This document shows positions 17,601 through 24,686 of a stretch of DNA of 64,000 nucleotides, piece after piece. Below the pieces are notes generated by a model. The model was given only the letters and a program-made list of their open reading frames with translations. It searched no databases and was not told the DNA's origin. The position numbers were made by a program, and so were the translations under genes. Every line of letters begins with the position of its first letter. Position 1 is the stretch's first letter. The stretch is from Tenacibaculum discolor (GTDB taxonomy: Bacteria > Bacteroidota > Bacteroidia > Flavobacteriales > Flavobacteriaceae): contig NZ_RCCS01000004.1 of assembly GCF_003664185.1 (NCBI RefSeq), forward strand, positions 434,001 to 498,000, given 5' to 3'.

Positions 17601-18296
17601 TTAAATGTAAACAATAGTCTTTGTAATTCTTCTGGTAATACTGAATCTCAATTAAGTATTACTAATGTTACTTTTAACGGCATCAATAATAATTCTGATA
17701 AGACAAATGGATATTCAGATTTTAAATCAACAACGACTCAAATAGTTAGAGGTGAAACCTACGATTTAACAACCACTATCAATACAGCAGGAAGCGATAA
17801 CATAAATACATTTGCTTGGATAGATTGGAATCATAACTGTACATTTGATGCTGATGAAACTTATGAAATAGTATCTAACAGCGTTTCTATAAGGGTACCA
17901 GAAAATGCACCACTTGGGGCTACAACAATGAGAGTTTCTACAAAACAAGATAGCAACCCGAATTCTTGTGGATTAAACTTTAGTGGTGAGGTAGAAGATT
18001 ATACTGTAACAGTTGAAGAGAGTTTTGCTACCGATAATACTTTATTTGATGATTTACTTACATATCCTATCCCTTCAAACGGGGAGTTTACAGTAAGTTT
18101 CAAGGTAAAAGACAAAGAGACTACAATTATTAGACTTTTTGACTTTAGAGGAAGATTAATAGAAACTCAAAAGTTCTCAACAATCTCTAGTCAATTTAAT
18201 GAAAATGTACAACTGACTAAAGCTGCTAGCGGACTTTACCTTTTACAAATTGAAAATGCAGGAAAGCAAGTAACTAGAAAAATAGCTATTAGATAA
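14628..18296 (+). CDS. Secreted reprolysin-like zinc metalloprotease with GEVED repeats and T9SS sorting domain
   Basis: A 1222-aa secreted protease. Signal peptide (about 1-22), propeptide-like region, then a metzincin catalytic domain with zinc motif HEVGHQFGATH (His349, Glu350, His353, His359) and a Met-turn at STIMAYAG (Met384). A Cys-rich end of the domain follows. An Ig-like domain around 410-560 precedes two copies of a roughly 235-aa unit (about 660-895 and 898-1130). Each copy has a TGDxSVC start, NLSYSG, and a GEVEDYT(I/V)TV end. The last 80 residues (YPIPSNGEF to the final TRKIAIR) are a type A T9SS sorting domain, so export and surface attachment go through type IX secretion. The two repeat units are an internal duplication. 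Confidence 0.92.
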   Translation: MFKKSTLPFLFAFYLSIANLFSQQLWTRIQKDAITQQKKEVFNTNSLPKQYILMSLDLDGFKNILPNSLSKNTSNSKIIQLPNANGKLERFSIKETSYLASGLAEKFPMIKSFSAQGIDNPSSSAKVSIGKDGVHAIIFSANEGTSYINPYTKDYREYIIYKKSSLSPSKDEFLCEVKDAIQDENISPRQRRNANDGNLRTYRMAIACTGEYAQFHINNQGVSSTASNAEKKAAVLSAMNTTMTRVNSVYERDLAVRMIIVDNNDSLIFLDADTDGLTNDNASTLIDESQAKCDNIIGDANYDIGHTFSTGAGGLAQLNSVCVTNFKAQGVTGRSQPIGDTYDIDYVAHEVGHQFGATHTFNNSCDGNRSTSTAVEPGSGSTIMAYAGICSPNVQDVSDDYFHAVSIAQMWNHVQGSGSCATSTSTGNNPPTANAGNNVSIPKSTPFILKGQATDADGTSSLTYTWEQIDNETATMSPLSTNTGGPMFRSLLPSSSPNRYMPALSTVLSGNTSTTWEVLPSVARELDFALTVRDNNPGGGSSDRDDIKVTVTDAEAFTITSPNSSVDWGAGSTQTITWSKGTSDQAPINCANVNIKLSTDGGLTFPITLKSNTPNDGSEDIIIPDNPTTNARILVEAADNIFYNINNTSLTIFPTTPTYSIVNNTGDMSVCNLGTNELVFDFDYNALYGFNDTVNLSYSGSPANSVVTLSNSTISSSGKFTLTVTDLTKVTKGDYTITVSATSGSVTKSVDILLNVNDGLCNSSGNILSQLSITNVTFNSINNNSNKTNGYSDFTSQSTDVVRGENYNLTTSINTDGNSNIKTFAWIDWNQNCVFDIDETYNLTSSSSLLITVPEGIPTGSTIMRVSTKLDSDPNSCELSFNGEVEDYTITVLEPTFSISNSTGDLSVCKQATNEVSFDFDYTALYGFTETVNLSYSGAPTNSTITLNPSSINNSGKFTLTVTNLTDVATGDYTITVTANSTSMTKSVNTLLNVNNSLCNSSGNTESQLSITNVTFNGINNNSDKTNGYSDFKSTTTQIVRGETYDLTTTINTAGSDNINTFAWIDWNHNCTFDADETYEIVSNSVSIRVPENAPLGATTMRVSTKQDSNPNSCGLNFSGEVEDYTVTVEESFATDNTLFDDLLTYPIPSNGEFTVSFKVKDKETTIIRLFDFRGRLIETQKFSTISSQFNENVQLTKAASGLYLLQIENAGKQVTRKIAIR

Positions 18297-18316
18297 TTTT
18301 TAAGAACTAATAAAAT

Positions 18317-18344
18317 AAAGAGGAGTCAAATTTGACTCCTCTTT
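18317..18344 (+). terminator. Intrinsic terminator after the metalloprotease gene
   Basis: A perfect 14-bp palindrome built on AAAGAGGAGTCAAA and its complement, flanked by A-rich and T-rich sequence; probably bidirectional. Confidence 0.88.
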
Positions 18345-18350
18345 TATTTA

Positions 18351-18610
18351 TTATAAATTATATTTTATTATAAACACAGCTACTCTAGGTTGAATTACAT
18401 ACGAAGAGTTACTTACATAAATATCATTACTACTATTCTGGTTCAATCCTGTTGAATTTAATAGATTTGTAACTCCTACTTTATATCTCATTTACTATCT
18501 TTTTTCTGATACGTGAGATCAGCCCTTAAAAAACCATAACTATCAATTATTTCTCCATTATTAAGCACTCTATTATATGTATATTTTGATGTAAAAATAA
18601 ATTCTTTTAA
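18351..18610 (-). pseudogene. 3' fragment of an outer-membrane beta-barrel (TonB-receptor-like) gene, frameshifted
   Basis: The minus strand encodes, in two frames, the end of a barrel protein. The first part (about 18610 to 18493) reads KEFIFTSKYTYNRV and SYGFLRADLTYQ. The second (18491 to 18351) reads RYKVGVTNLLN and ends YVIQPRVAVFIIKYNL, a typical C-terminal strand of Bacteroidota TonB-dependent or related barrels. The frames join at AAATGAGATAT; one inserted G would restore a continuous Lys-Trp-Arg-Tyr reading. The 5' part is absent, and sequence to the right of about 18610 belongs to another gene. A decayed remnant with no role expected. Confidence 0.72.
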
Positions 18611-18613
18611 GAA

Positions 18614-18718
18614 AAAAGTATGGATGTCTTTATTTCTAAGTTACGAAAGAAACTAAAACACAATGAAAATATTCAAATTGTTAATGTAAGAGGTTATGGT
18701 TATAAATTGATCTGTTAA
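18614..18718 (+). pseudogene. 3' fragment of an OmpR-type response regulator gene
   Basis: The last 33 or so codons of a winged-helix DNA-binding domain remain: SMDVFISKLRKKL, then IVNVRGYGYKLIC and stop. This is the recognition helix and wing of OmpR/PhoB-class regulators, which often read SMDVxIxxLRKKL...GxGYxL. The receiver domain and the rest of the effector domain are missing. It abuts the barrel remnant on the other strand, so one deletion seems to have removed the 5' halves of two divergent genes. Confidence 0.75.
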
Positions 18719-18808
18719 ATTGTTTATGAATTCCTTTTTTTATGTAATTTTACCCTCCCCTAATCTGGCAGTGCCAGCGATATTAAAAAACATTTTACAC
18801 ACACAATT

Positions 18809-19423
18809 ATGCACGTAGCAATTGCCGGAAACATTGGCGCGGGTAAAACCACTTTAACAAAATTATTAGCAAAACACTACAATTGGGAAGCTCATTTTGA
18901 ATCAGTTGACGAAAATCCATATTTAGACGATTTCTATGGCGAAATGGAGCGTTGGTCTTTTAATTTACAAGTTTACTTTTTAAATAGTCGTTTTCGTCAG
19001 GTACTAGAGCTGCGTAAATCTGGTAAAAAAATAATTCAAGATAGAACTATTTATGAGGATGCACATATTTTTGCTCCTAACTTACATGCCATGGGGTTAA
19101 TGACTAATAGAGATTATAGCAATTACTCTTCTCTATTTGAGTTAATGGAAAACTTGGTAACTCCACCAGATTTATTAATTTATTTACGTGCTGATATTTC
19201 TACATTAGTAGGTCAAATTCATAAACGTGGTAGAGAATATGAAAATTCTATAAGTATTGATTATTTAAGTCGATTAAACGAACGTTATGAAGCTTGGATT
19301 AGTCAATATACCAAGGGAAAATTATTAATTATTGATGTTGACAATTTAGACTTTGTTGACAATCAAGAAGATTTAGGCTATATCATCGACCGAATAGACT
19401 CTCAAATAAACGGATTATTTTAA
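18809..19423 (+). CDS. Deoxynucleoside kinase
   Basis: Phosphorylates salvaged deoxynucleosides in the cytoplasm. The 204-aa protein starts with the P-loop AGNIGAGKTTL (residues 7-17), has the ENPYLDDFY substrate element, QDRTIYEDA (Glu-Arg-Ser/DR-type motif) and the lid region KRGREYENSI. This is the deoxyadenosine/deoxyguanosine kinase type; exact specificity cannot be read off. A second, fused copy of this enzyme family is encoded at 29759-30889. The gene follows the deletion scar at 18351-18718. Confidence 0.92.
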   Translation: MHVAIAGNIGAGKTTLTKLLAKHYNWEAHFESVDENPYLDDFYGEMERWSFNLQVYFLNSRFRQVLELRKSGKKIIQDRTIYEDAHIFAPNLHAMGLMTNRDYSNYSSLFELMENLVTPPDLLIYLRADISTLVGQIHKRGREYENSISIDYLSRLNERYEAWISQYTKGKLLIIDVDNLDFVDNQEDLGYIIDRIDSQINGLF

Positions 19424-19451
19424 GTCTTAAAAACTTAAAACTACAATAAAC

Positions 19452-19488
19452 AAACCCTTTGCTTTCATACTAGAAAAACAAAGGGTTT
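19452..19488 (+). terminator. Possible terminator after the deoxynucleoside kinase gene
   Basis: AAACCCTTTG and CAAAGGGTTT form a 10-bp stem with a 17-nt loop; only a weak T-rich tail follows. Confidence 0.55.
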
Positions 19489-19787
19489 CTATTATCTCTA
19501 TACTTTTCGTAAAGCTTTAAAAGAACTCTCTTTTAGAACAAACCAATTACTACTATTAAAAGACTGCTATAATTTTAAAATTGTACCTCCCTTTTTTATA
19601 AATAGTCACATAGTCACCTTACTTTTTATTATCAAATAGCTAATATTTGCGACAACTCATTTAAGAAACTTGTTAAAAAAACAAGTCTATTAACCTCTAT
19701 TAGTTTAATGATTTGCAGGTAGCTGAAAATGTAATCTTTAAACTTAAAAAAGAAATAGAGTAAGCAATTAACTTAAAATTAATAATT
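19489..19787 (+). other. Non-coding leader and promoter region of the RiPP locus
   Basis: About 300 nt without a gene. Two weak promoter candidates point right: TAATATTTG at 19641-19649, and TTTG at 19712-19715 with TAATCTTTA at 19732-19740 (16-nt spacer). Neither is an exact match. I see no RNA gene, repeat or remnant in the rest. Confidence 0.4.
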
Positions 19788-20015
19788 ATGAAGAAAACAT
19801 TTTTTTTACCAAAAGGATTAGAGAAGTTCACAAACTTACAAACGGACAATTTAGACCTTATTAAAGGAGGTGCTATTTATGTTGAAGAAGAAATTTATTA
19901 TCCTACTAGTGGTGGGGGAAGAGTATGTCCTGACGGATTAGTTTGGAGTGATAAGCAACAAAAGTGTGTCAGATTTATAGAAATGGATGCTGAAAAAGAA
20001 GTATCTAAACTATAG
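19788..20015 (+). CDS. Probable RiPP precursor peptide with GG leader
   Basis: A 75-aa peptide. Residues 1-28 look like a Bacteroidota GG-type leader (FFLPKGLEKF, then LDLIKGG at 22-28). The core, residues 29-75, has aromatic residues Tyr31, Tyr37, Tyr38, Trp53 and Phe63, a Gly triplet at 42-44, two Cys (47 and 60), and an acidic/basic tail. Trp53-Ser-Asp is a plausible three-residue cyclophane site of the aromatic-X-X type. It is followed 77 nt later by a radical SAM/SPASM gene on the same strand, the usual partner arrangement. The peptide is not one I recognise; the RiPP role is inferred from leader, size and neighbour. Confidence 0.7.
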   Translation: MKKTFFLPKGLEKFTNLQTDNLDLIKGGAIYVEEEIYYPTSGGGRVCPDGLVWSDKQQKCVRFIEMDAEKEVSKL

Positions 20016-20037
20016 AACAACTTTATAATAATCTTTT

Positions 20038-20069
20038 CAAGGAAATTGTATCTCTGTATAATTTCCTTG
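20038..20069 (+). terminator. Intercistronic hairpin between precursor and radical SAM gene
   Basis: CAAGGAAATT and AATTTCCTTG form a 10-bp stem (extendable by three weaker pairs) followed by TTTT. It looks like a partial terminator that would give more precursor than enzyme mRNA, a common design in RiPP operons. Confidence 0.6.
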
Positions 20070-20092
20070 TTTTAATAAACATCTTTCAAATT

Positions 20093-21319
20093 ATGAACTT
20101 TAATTCTTTGGCCATAAAAATTGCTAGCAGGTGTAACCTTAATTGCTCATACTGCTTCATGTACAACCTTGGAGACACCACCTACAAAAACCAGCCTAAA
20201 TTTATGTCTACAGAAGTAGTTGATAATATTATTGAAAAAACCAAAAACTACATAAAAAAATATCAGAAAAAAGAGTTTTCTTTTATTTTTCATGGAGGAG
20301 AGCCTTTACTTGCTTCCAAAGATTTTTATATAAACTTTGTTAACAAGGTAAAAAAAATTCAAAACGAGCTTACTGATGTTTCTTTTTCATACGATTTACA
20401 AACAAATGGTGTTCTTTTAGATAAAAGTTGGATAGAACTATTTAAAAAACTAGACATTTACCCTAGTGTAAGTGTTGATGGAACAAAAAAAGCACACGAT
20501 ATGTATCGGGTAGACCATAAAGGAAATGGCAGCTACGATACAGTTTTTGAAAGTGTTAAGTTATTAAAAAATGAAATGAATTTTGCTGATATCGCTTGTG
20601 TAATTAACATTAAAGAAAACCCAAAAGATATTTATGACAGCTTTAAGGAAATGAATGTTAGTTATGTAAATTTTTTAATTCCTGATTACACACATGACAA
20701 TTTTCCTTTCGATAAAGACAAAACCTTAATGGCAGATTGGTTAATTAATTTATTTGACATTTGGATTAAAGATACGAAGCGATTTAAAATCCCATTATTT
20801 TTAGGCTTGTTAAATTCTCTAATGAGAATTAATGAAAAAGCAAAAAACGAATCAACCGTTTTAGTTATCGAAACGAATGGAGAAATAGAAGCTATTGACT
20901 CTCTTAAAGCTTGTGGTCATGGTTTTACTAAAACAGGACTCAATATTAAAAAGAACAATTTTCAAGATATACAACATACCTCTTTAGGTAAATTATACTT
21001 TAACGATTTCAATACAAAACTTTGTACACAATGCTTAGAATGTCCATTAAATGAAATTTGTAAAGGAGGGAGATTAGTTCATCGTTATAGCAAAAAAAAT
21101 GGTTTCAATAATCCTTCAGTTTACTGTAATGACTTAATTAAGCTAATAGCTCATATACAAAAGTTCTTTATATCATGTTATCCAGAACTACATAAAAAAG
21201 AGAATATCGAACCAATAAAACCTGTTGAAATTACAAATTATCTTTCAACTTTTGCTCAAAACACTAATAGTCCTTACAAAGAAGAATTGGAAGCTTTCTC
21301 TAAAAAAATAAAGCATTAG
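20093..21319 (+). CDS. Radical SAM/SPASM peptide maturase, FxsB-like
   Basis: A 408-aa radical SAM enzyme. The 4Fe-4S cluster motif is CNLNCSYC (Cys14, Cys18, Cys21), followed by the SAM-contact HGGEPLL and a DGTKKAHD segment. The C-terminal SPASM domain binds further clusters: CGHGF, then CTQCLECPLNEICKGG, HRYSKKNGFNNPSVYC. The last part strongly resembles the FxsB-type enzymes that form aryl-to-beta-carbon (cyclophane) crosslinks in peptides. Substrate is most likely the 75-aa peptide encoded just upstream. No transporter, protease or RRE-only protein is adjacent, so export and leader removal must come from elsewhere. Crosslink chemistry is inferred. Confidence 0.88.
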   Translation: MNFNSLAIKIASRCNLNCSYCFMYNLGDTTYKNQPKFMSTEVVDNIIEKTKNYIKKYQKKEFSFIFHGGEPLLASKDFYINFVNKVKKIQNELTDVSFSYDLQTNGVLLDKSWIELFKKLDIYPSVSVDGTKKAHDMYRVDHKGNGSYDTVFESVKLLKNEMNFADIACVINIKENPKDIYDSFKEMNVSYVNFLIPDYTHDNFPFDKDKTLMADWLINLFDIWIKDTKRFKIPLFLGLLNSLMRINEKAKNESTVLVIETNGEIEAIDSLKACGHGFTKTGLNIKKNNFQDIQHTSLGKLYFNDFNTKLCTQCLECPLNEICKGGRLVHRYSKKNGFNNPSVYCNDLIKLIAHIQKFFISCYPELHKKENIEPIKPVEITNYLSTFAQNTNSPYKEELEAFSKKIKH

Positions 21320-21332
21320 CTATCTAATCGTA

Positions 21333-22067
21333 TTAAACCAAATTTCTTTTAAACTCACTTAGTAATATAGCAGTAGCTGTGGCTACATTTAAACTCTCAG
21401 TTTTCTGTAAATTACCAAACCTTGGAATAGTTACACTATTCTTTACGATCTCTGCAACTTTAGGTGAAATACCATTTGCTTCATTTCCCATTACTAAAAT
21501 TGCTTTTTGAGGTAATGATGTAGTATATACATTATCACCATGCATGTCTGCCGTATAAATAGGCAATGAAGTGTTTGTTAAAAACTCAGGCAAGTCAACA
21601 TATGAAATCTGAACTCTTGTTAACGACCCCATGCTAGATTGCACTACTTTTTGGTTGTAACAATCAACTGTATTCTTAGAGCACACTAATTCAGAAACCC
21701 CAAACCAATCACATAAACGAATAATTGTTCCTAAGTTTCCTGGATCGTTAATTTCATCTAGAGCAACTATAAAACTACTTCTATCAATTTCTTTTTCTTT
21801 AGGAATCTTAAATACCCCTAAAACTTTATTTGGTGTCTTTAGGGTACTTATCTTTTTTAATTCTTTTTCAGAGATCAAAGTAATCTCAACATTTTTCGAA
21901 GAAGTGAATAACTCATCTGTAGTATATAGTTCTTCTAGCTCTAAAGAAGAGGCTAGCAATTCTTTAACTACCTTTACCCCTTCTGCAACAAATAATTGAT
22001 GCTTTTGCCTATACTTTTTTTGCTGTAAACTAGTTATTAACTTTATATTGTTTTTAGATAAACTCAT
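21333..22067 (-). CDS. TrmH/SpoU-family RNA 2'-O-methyltransferase
   Basis: A 244-aa SPOUT methyltransferase. An N-terminal L30e-like substrate-binding part (KYRQKHQLFVAEGVKVVKEL) is followed by the knotted SAM domain with NDPGNLGTIIRLCDWFG, VMGNEANGIS and LNVATATAILLSEF. It most likely methylates a ribose in 23S rRNA or a tRNA; the target cannot be decided from sequence. It is convergent with the radical SAM gene (13 nt apart) and divergent from the Omp85-family gene, an arrangement with tamL-like genes that I recall from other Flavobacteriia. Confidence 0.9.
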   Translation of the reverse strand: MSLSKNNIKLITSLQQKKYRQKHQLFVAEGVKVVKELLASSLELEELYTTDELFTSSKNVEITLISEKELKKISTLKTPNKVLGVFKIPKEKEIDRSSFIVALDEINDPGNLGTIIRLCDWFGVSELVCSKNTVDCYNQKVVQSSMGSLTRVQISYVDLPEFLTNTSLPIYTADMHGDNVYTTSLPQKAILVMGNEANGISPKVAEIVKNSVTIPRFGNLQKTESLNVATATAILLSEFKRNLV

Positions 22068-22138
22068 TAAATTGTTTTTAACACTCTAAAACCACTAAAA
22101 AATAGTATTTTTGATTCTTAATACGAGGCGTAAAGTTA

Positions 22139-24592
22139 ATGAAAAAACTTTCTTTCTTCTTTTTATTAGTAGTCTTATTCAGCTCTTGTAGCACGATTAA
22201 ATATGTTAAAGAAAACGAGTTATTGCTAGCCAAAAACACGGTATACATTGATAGTGTAAAAAACTCAAGCGAAAATATTACTGAGCTATTAATACAACGT
22301 CCTAATGCTAAGGCTCTAGGTATGCCTTTATCATTACATTTTTATAATTTAGGCAACCCAGAAGCTCCAAAAACACCAAGCGAATGGGCTAAAAAGCACC
22401 CAAAAACCTATAACTTTTATAAAAATGTTTTTTCCGAAAAACAGAGTATTGCTGTAGCTAAGACATTTATAGGATTTAATAATTGGTTTATAACTAGTGG
22501 ACAAGCTCCAATTATAATTGATGACAAAAAAACCAATAGGACTGTAGATAATTTGAAGGCTTACTTCCAAACTGAAGGGTATTTTAGAGCAAAAGTTTCT
22601 TCAAAAAAAGACACTATCGGTAAAAAGAAAGGAGAAATTAGTTACCATATTACAAAAGGAAATCCTTCTTACCTTGACACTATAAAAACCTTTATTACAT
22701 CGCCAGTTTTAGACTCTCTATATCAGATTTCAAAAGACAAAAGTTATTTAAAATCTGGAGACCATTATAAAAATGGCAACTTTATAAAAGAGGCTAATCG
22801 ACTTGTAAAACTTTTCAGAAACAAAGGAATTTATCAATTCAATGAAAATTATATTTCTTTTGATATTGATACTTTAAAAAACTATGAAAGATCGGATGTA
22901 GATATTAATATTTCTGATAAAACTGTCCCTTTTCAAATTCAGAGAGTAAAAAAAGTAAATGTTTTTACCGATTATACCTACAACACAAGAAACTCTGAAC
23001 ACAAGGATACTACTACATATAAAGGGATTAATTTTTATGCGCTTAAGAAATTAAAATATAATCCTAAGTACTTATCACAATCTTTATTTATAAAACCAAA
23101 TACTGTTTATAACGATTCTCTTAGAAGCTTAACACGAACACATTTAAGAGGACTAAAAAACTTTAAAGCAACCTCTATTCGATATAATGAGATCAGTGAA
23201 AACAAACTGGAAGCAAATGTGTATTTAACTCCTATTGAAAAATATACTTTAGGTTTAGAAACCGAATTATCGCGTTCAAACATTCGTAACTTTGATGTTT
23301 CGTTAAAATTCTCACTAACAAACAGAAACACTTTCAAAGGGGCTGAACTTTTTAAAATATCAGCTTTTGGTTCTTATTTTAACTCCAATAATGGTCCTGG
23401 TTGGGAAATTGGTTCTGATATTTCATTAGAAGTACCTCGCTTTATGGCTCCTTTTGGGCTAAATAAGCTAGTACCGAAAAGAATGTTTCCTAGAACTAAA
23501 TTTTATTCAGGAATTGGGATTCAAAAAAATATTGGTTTAGACAAACAAAACATATCTGTTGGAATAGATTATAAATGGGACTATGATAAGAAAAAGTCAA
23601 TTCAATTAGAACTATTAAACACTCAGTATATTAGAAACTTAAACATTGATAATTATTTTTCTATTTACAATTCAGAATATCGAAAACTAGCTGAAGTTGC
23701 TGAAATTTATAATCCTTCATATACATTTCCAGAAAACACACCTAGTAACTCTAATGAGATAATTAGTTTTATTTCAGATGTTATTACTGATGCAGGTTTC
23801 GCAGCTTCAAACCCTACCGAATTTCAAAATGTTTTAAATCTAGCTAACAGATATAATATTGTAACATCTGACTTTTTAATTCCTGAAATAGCCTACGGTT
23901 ATACTTACAATAATCAAGAAAGTATTAAAGATGCTAGTTTTTCTTTTTTTAAATTCCGAATCGCTAATTCTGGAAATATCATGGGGCTTCTATCTAAAAA
24001 AACAAATAGTTCTGGTCAAAAAACTGTATTTAAAATTCCTATAGCACAGTATTTTAAAACTGACTTAGAATATAAAAAATATTGGAACTTAGGTGATAAC
24101 AATGTCCTAGCTCATAGAACTTTTCTTGGAGCTATTTTTACTTATGATAATTCTGGTGTTCCTTTTTCTCGTAGTTATTTTGCAGGAGGTTCTAACGATA
24201 TACGCGCCTGGAGAACCTATGATTTAGGACCTGGTAGACGAGCTCCTGTTATTGAATATAACATAGGAAGTTTGAAGTTTTTAACTAGTTTTGAGTACCG
24301 TTTTGATGTTTTTGGTTCCTTAAAATCTGCATTATTTGTAGATGCAGGAAATATCTGGGATATAACTAATACAGAATTTGTTGATGACCCAGCTAAATTT
24401 AATGGTTTTAAATCTTTAAAAGATATAGCTGTTGGTGCTGGTTTTGGGCTTCGTTATGACTTTAAATTTTTAATTGCTAGATTAGATTTAGGATTCAAAG
24501 CACACGAACCGTACTTAACTAATAATAAGTGGTTTCAAAACTTCAATTTCTCTAACTCAGTACTAAATATAGGTATTAATTACCCCTTTTAA
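22139..24592 (+). CDS. Lipidated BamA/TamA-family outer-membrane protein, TamL-like
   Basis: An 817-aa Omp85-superfamily protein. Unlike BamA it has a lipoprotein signal, with LFSSC and Cys17 as the lipidated residue. POTRA-like domains span roughly residues 30-370, and a C-terminal 16-strand barrel follows. The barrel includes the RSYFAGGSNDIRAWR segment that matches the conserved lid-lock (VRGF-like) motif, and it ends in a phenylalanine. Lipidated TamA homologues in Flavobacteriia are called TamL and work with TamB in envelope biogenesis. No tamB is next to it. The canonical bamA is elsewhere in the window (47804). Confidence 0.82.
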   Translation: MKKLSFFFLLVVLFSSCSTIKYVKENELLLAKNTVYIDSVKNSSENITELLIQRPNAKALGMPLSLHFYNLGNPEAPKTPSEWAKKHPKTYNFYKNVFSEKQSIAVAKTFIGFNNWFITSGQAPIIIDDKKTNRTVDNLKAYFQTEGYFRAKVSSKKDTIGKKKGEISYHITKGNPSYLDTIKTFITSPVLDSLYQISKDKSYLKSGDHYKNGNFIKEANRLVKLFRNKGIYQFNENYISFDIDTLKNYERSDVDINISDKTVPFQIQRVKKVNVFTDYTYNTRNSEHKDTTTYKGINFYALKKLKYNPKYLSQSLFIKPNTVYNDSLRSLTRTHLRGLKNFKATSIRYNEISENKLEANVYLTPIEKYTLGLETELSRSNIRNFDVSLKFSLTNRNTFKGAELFKISAFGSYFNSNNGPGWEIGSDISLEVPRFMAPFGLNKLVPKRMFPRTKFYSGIGIQKNIGLDKQNISVGIDYKWDYDKKKSIQLELLNTQYIRNLNIDNYFSIYNSEYRKLAEVAEIYNPSYTFPENTPSNSNEIISFISDVITDAGFAASNPTEFQNVLNLANRYNIVTSDFLIPEIAYGYTYNNQESIKDASFSFFKFRIANSGNIMGLLSKKTNSSGQKTVFKIPIAQYFKTDLEYKKYWNLGDNNVLAHRTFLGAIFTYDNSGVPFSRSYFAGGSNDIRAWRTYDLGPGRRAPVIEYNIGSLKFLTSFEYRFDVFGSLKSALFVDAGNIWDITNTEFVDDPAKFNGFKSLKDIAVGAGFGLRYDFKFLIARLDLGFKAHEPYLTNNKWFQNFNFSNSVLNIGINYPF

Positions 24593-24639
24593 CAAAGTAG
24601 TTTCTGTTAAAAATTTATCGCAACTTGTATAAAAAAGTG

Positions 24640-24647
24640 TAGATTTG
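24640..24647 (+). promoter_or_regulatory. Promoter -7 box for fbaA
   Basis: TAGATTTG matches TAnnTTTG exactly and lies 39 nt before the fbaA start. No TTG with good spacing. Confidence 0.5.
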
Positions 24648-24686
24648 TTCCGTAATTTATGTAACACACTACTAAACAAATAAAAA

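Noticed and set aside
18620..18718. A functional 32-aa small protein
   Set aside because: The sequence is exactly the end of an OmpR-type winged helix and cannot fold or bind DNA by itself; the neighbouring remnant supports decay.
19489..19640. Possible gene fragment on the minus strand upstream of the RiPP precursor
   Set aside because: About 20 codons between stops with no family similarity I can name.
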